Assembly: GCF_001625305.1 (NCBI RefSeq)
Contig: NW_017804020.1
Span: 5,597,580 to 5,661,579, forward strand
Reading direction: 5' to 3'
DNA length: 64,000 nucleotides
From: Branchiostoma belcheri
Lineage: Eukaryota > Chordata > Leptocardii > Amphioxiformes > Branchiostomatidae
Shown: piece by piece, positions 63,676-64,000 of the stretch
How the letters are laid out: each line of letters begins with the position of its first letter
Position numbering within the stretch: the stretch's first letter is position 1
The notes under the pieces: model-generated
The model's input: only the letters and a program-made list of their open reading frames with translations
The model's database searches: none
Told to the model about the DNA's origin: nothing
Translations under genes and position numbers: made by a program

Positions 63676-64000
63676 GTAAAATGTACATGTCTATTGATTG
63701 CTGTGACAATGTTTTTTTTTCTGTTAGCTCACTACACTGTCTTTGTGTGTGCATGATTGAGATTAAAGTGCACAATGCCATTTACAAGGTCAAAGATTTT
63801 CAGTGCATGCCTAGTTGTGAAATTCTAGTATGGTTCATGACATTTGATAGGTAGTGTTTTCACCCACTACATGTATTTGCATGTAATGTACGATATTCAT
63901 AAAGTCATGTGGAATGAGCTGTCAGCACTTTTTTGTACTAATAGAAGGACCAATTGCAAAACACAAAGACTCACTAAAAGTGACTCACTGTCATCAACTA
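63676..64000. other. Intron at the right edge of the window
   Basis: AT-rich, with TACATGTA at 63868. No further exon of the FHA/ARM gene is recognised before the window ends. Confidence 0.4.

Overview
The window looks like nuclear genomic DNA of an invertebrate deuterostome. A lancelet (Branchiostoma-type) genome is the best guess. The direct evidence is multi-exon animal genes with GT-AG introns, three families of short DNA transposons, a miniature LTR element, and strong enrichment of the 8-mer TACATGTA. The species call is inference. A 20-N scaffold gap lies at 30480-30499. It is flanked by two diverged copies of the same sequence, which looks like two haplotypes placed side by side.

Four protein-coding genes can be supported, all on the + strand. 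(1) 294-40532: a calcium/calmodulin-dependent protein kinase type 1 (CaMKI), lacking only its first exon(s), which lie upstream of the window. Its coding exons are spread over 40 kb, including a 23-kb intron that splits the N-lobe. One exon carries a one-base insertion that breaks the frame. There is also a candidate 15-nt in-frame microexon and a candidate duplicated terminal exon. (2) 43780-49290: a compact 14-exon FAD-dependent amine oxidase of the monoamine oxidase (MAO) family, about 466 residues. It lacks the covalent-FAD cysteine, the active-site lysine, the aromatic-cage tyrosines and the membrane-anchoring tail of vertebrate MAO. (3) 54287-55351: a class A seven-transmembrane receptor, 354 residues in one coding exon, with atypical NRY, TM6 and NPxxH motifs and a spliced 5' leader. 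(4) 57172 to beyond 63675: the 5' part of a gene for a degenerate FHA-like domain followed by ARM/HEAT-like helices. I cannot match it to a named family.

Mobile and repetitive DNA: a 2,016-bp non-coding LTR element (26940-28955) with identical 229-bp LTRs and a perfect 5-bp target duplication; two MITEs with 3-bp TWA-type duplications (8095-8480, 51414-51819); one hAT-like MITE (19149-19433); a 49-bp and a 76-bp minisatellite; AT and AC microsatellites; and a perfect 17-bp-arm palindrome just downstream of the amine oxidase gene.

The genes have no evident shared pathway; this is ordinary animal gene order, not an operon. No RNA genes, CRISPR arrays or viral genes were recognised. The most unusual observations concern exon evolution (alternative CaMKI exons, and a minisatellite that multiplied a 5' splice site of the oxidase gene) and the altered active site of the oxidase.
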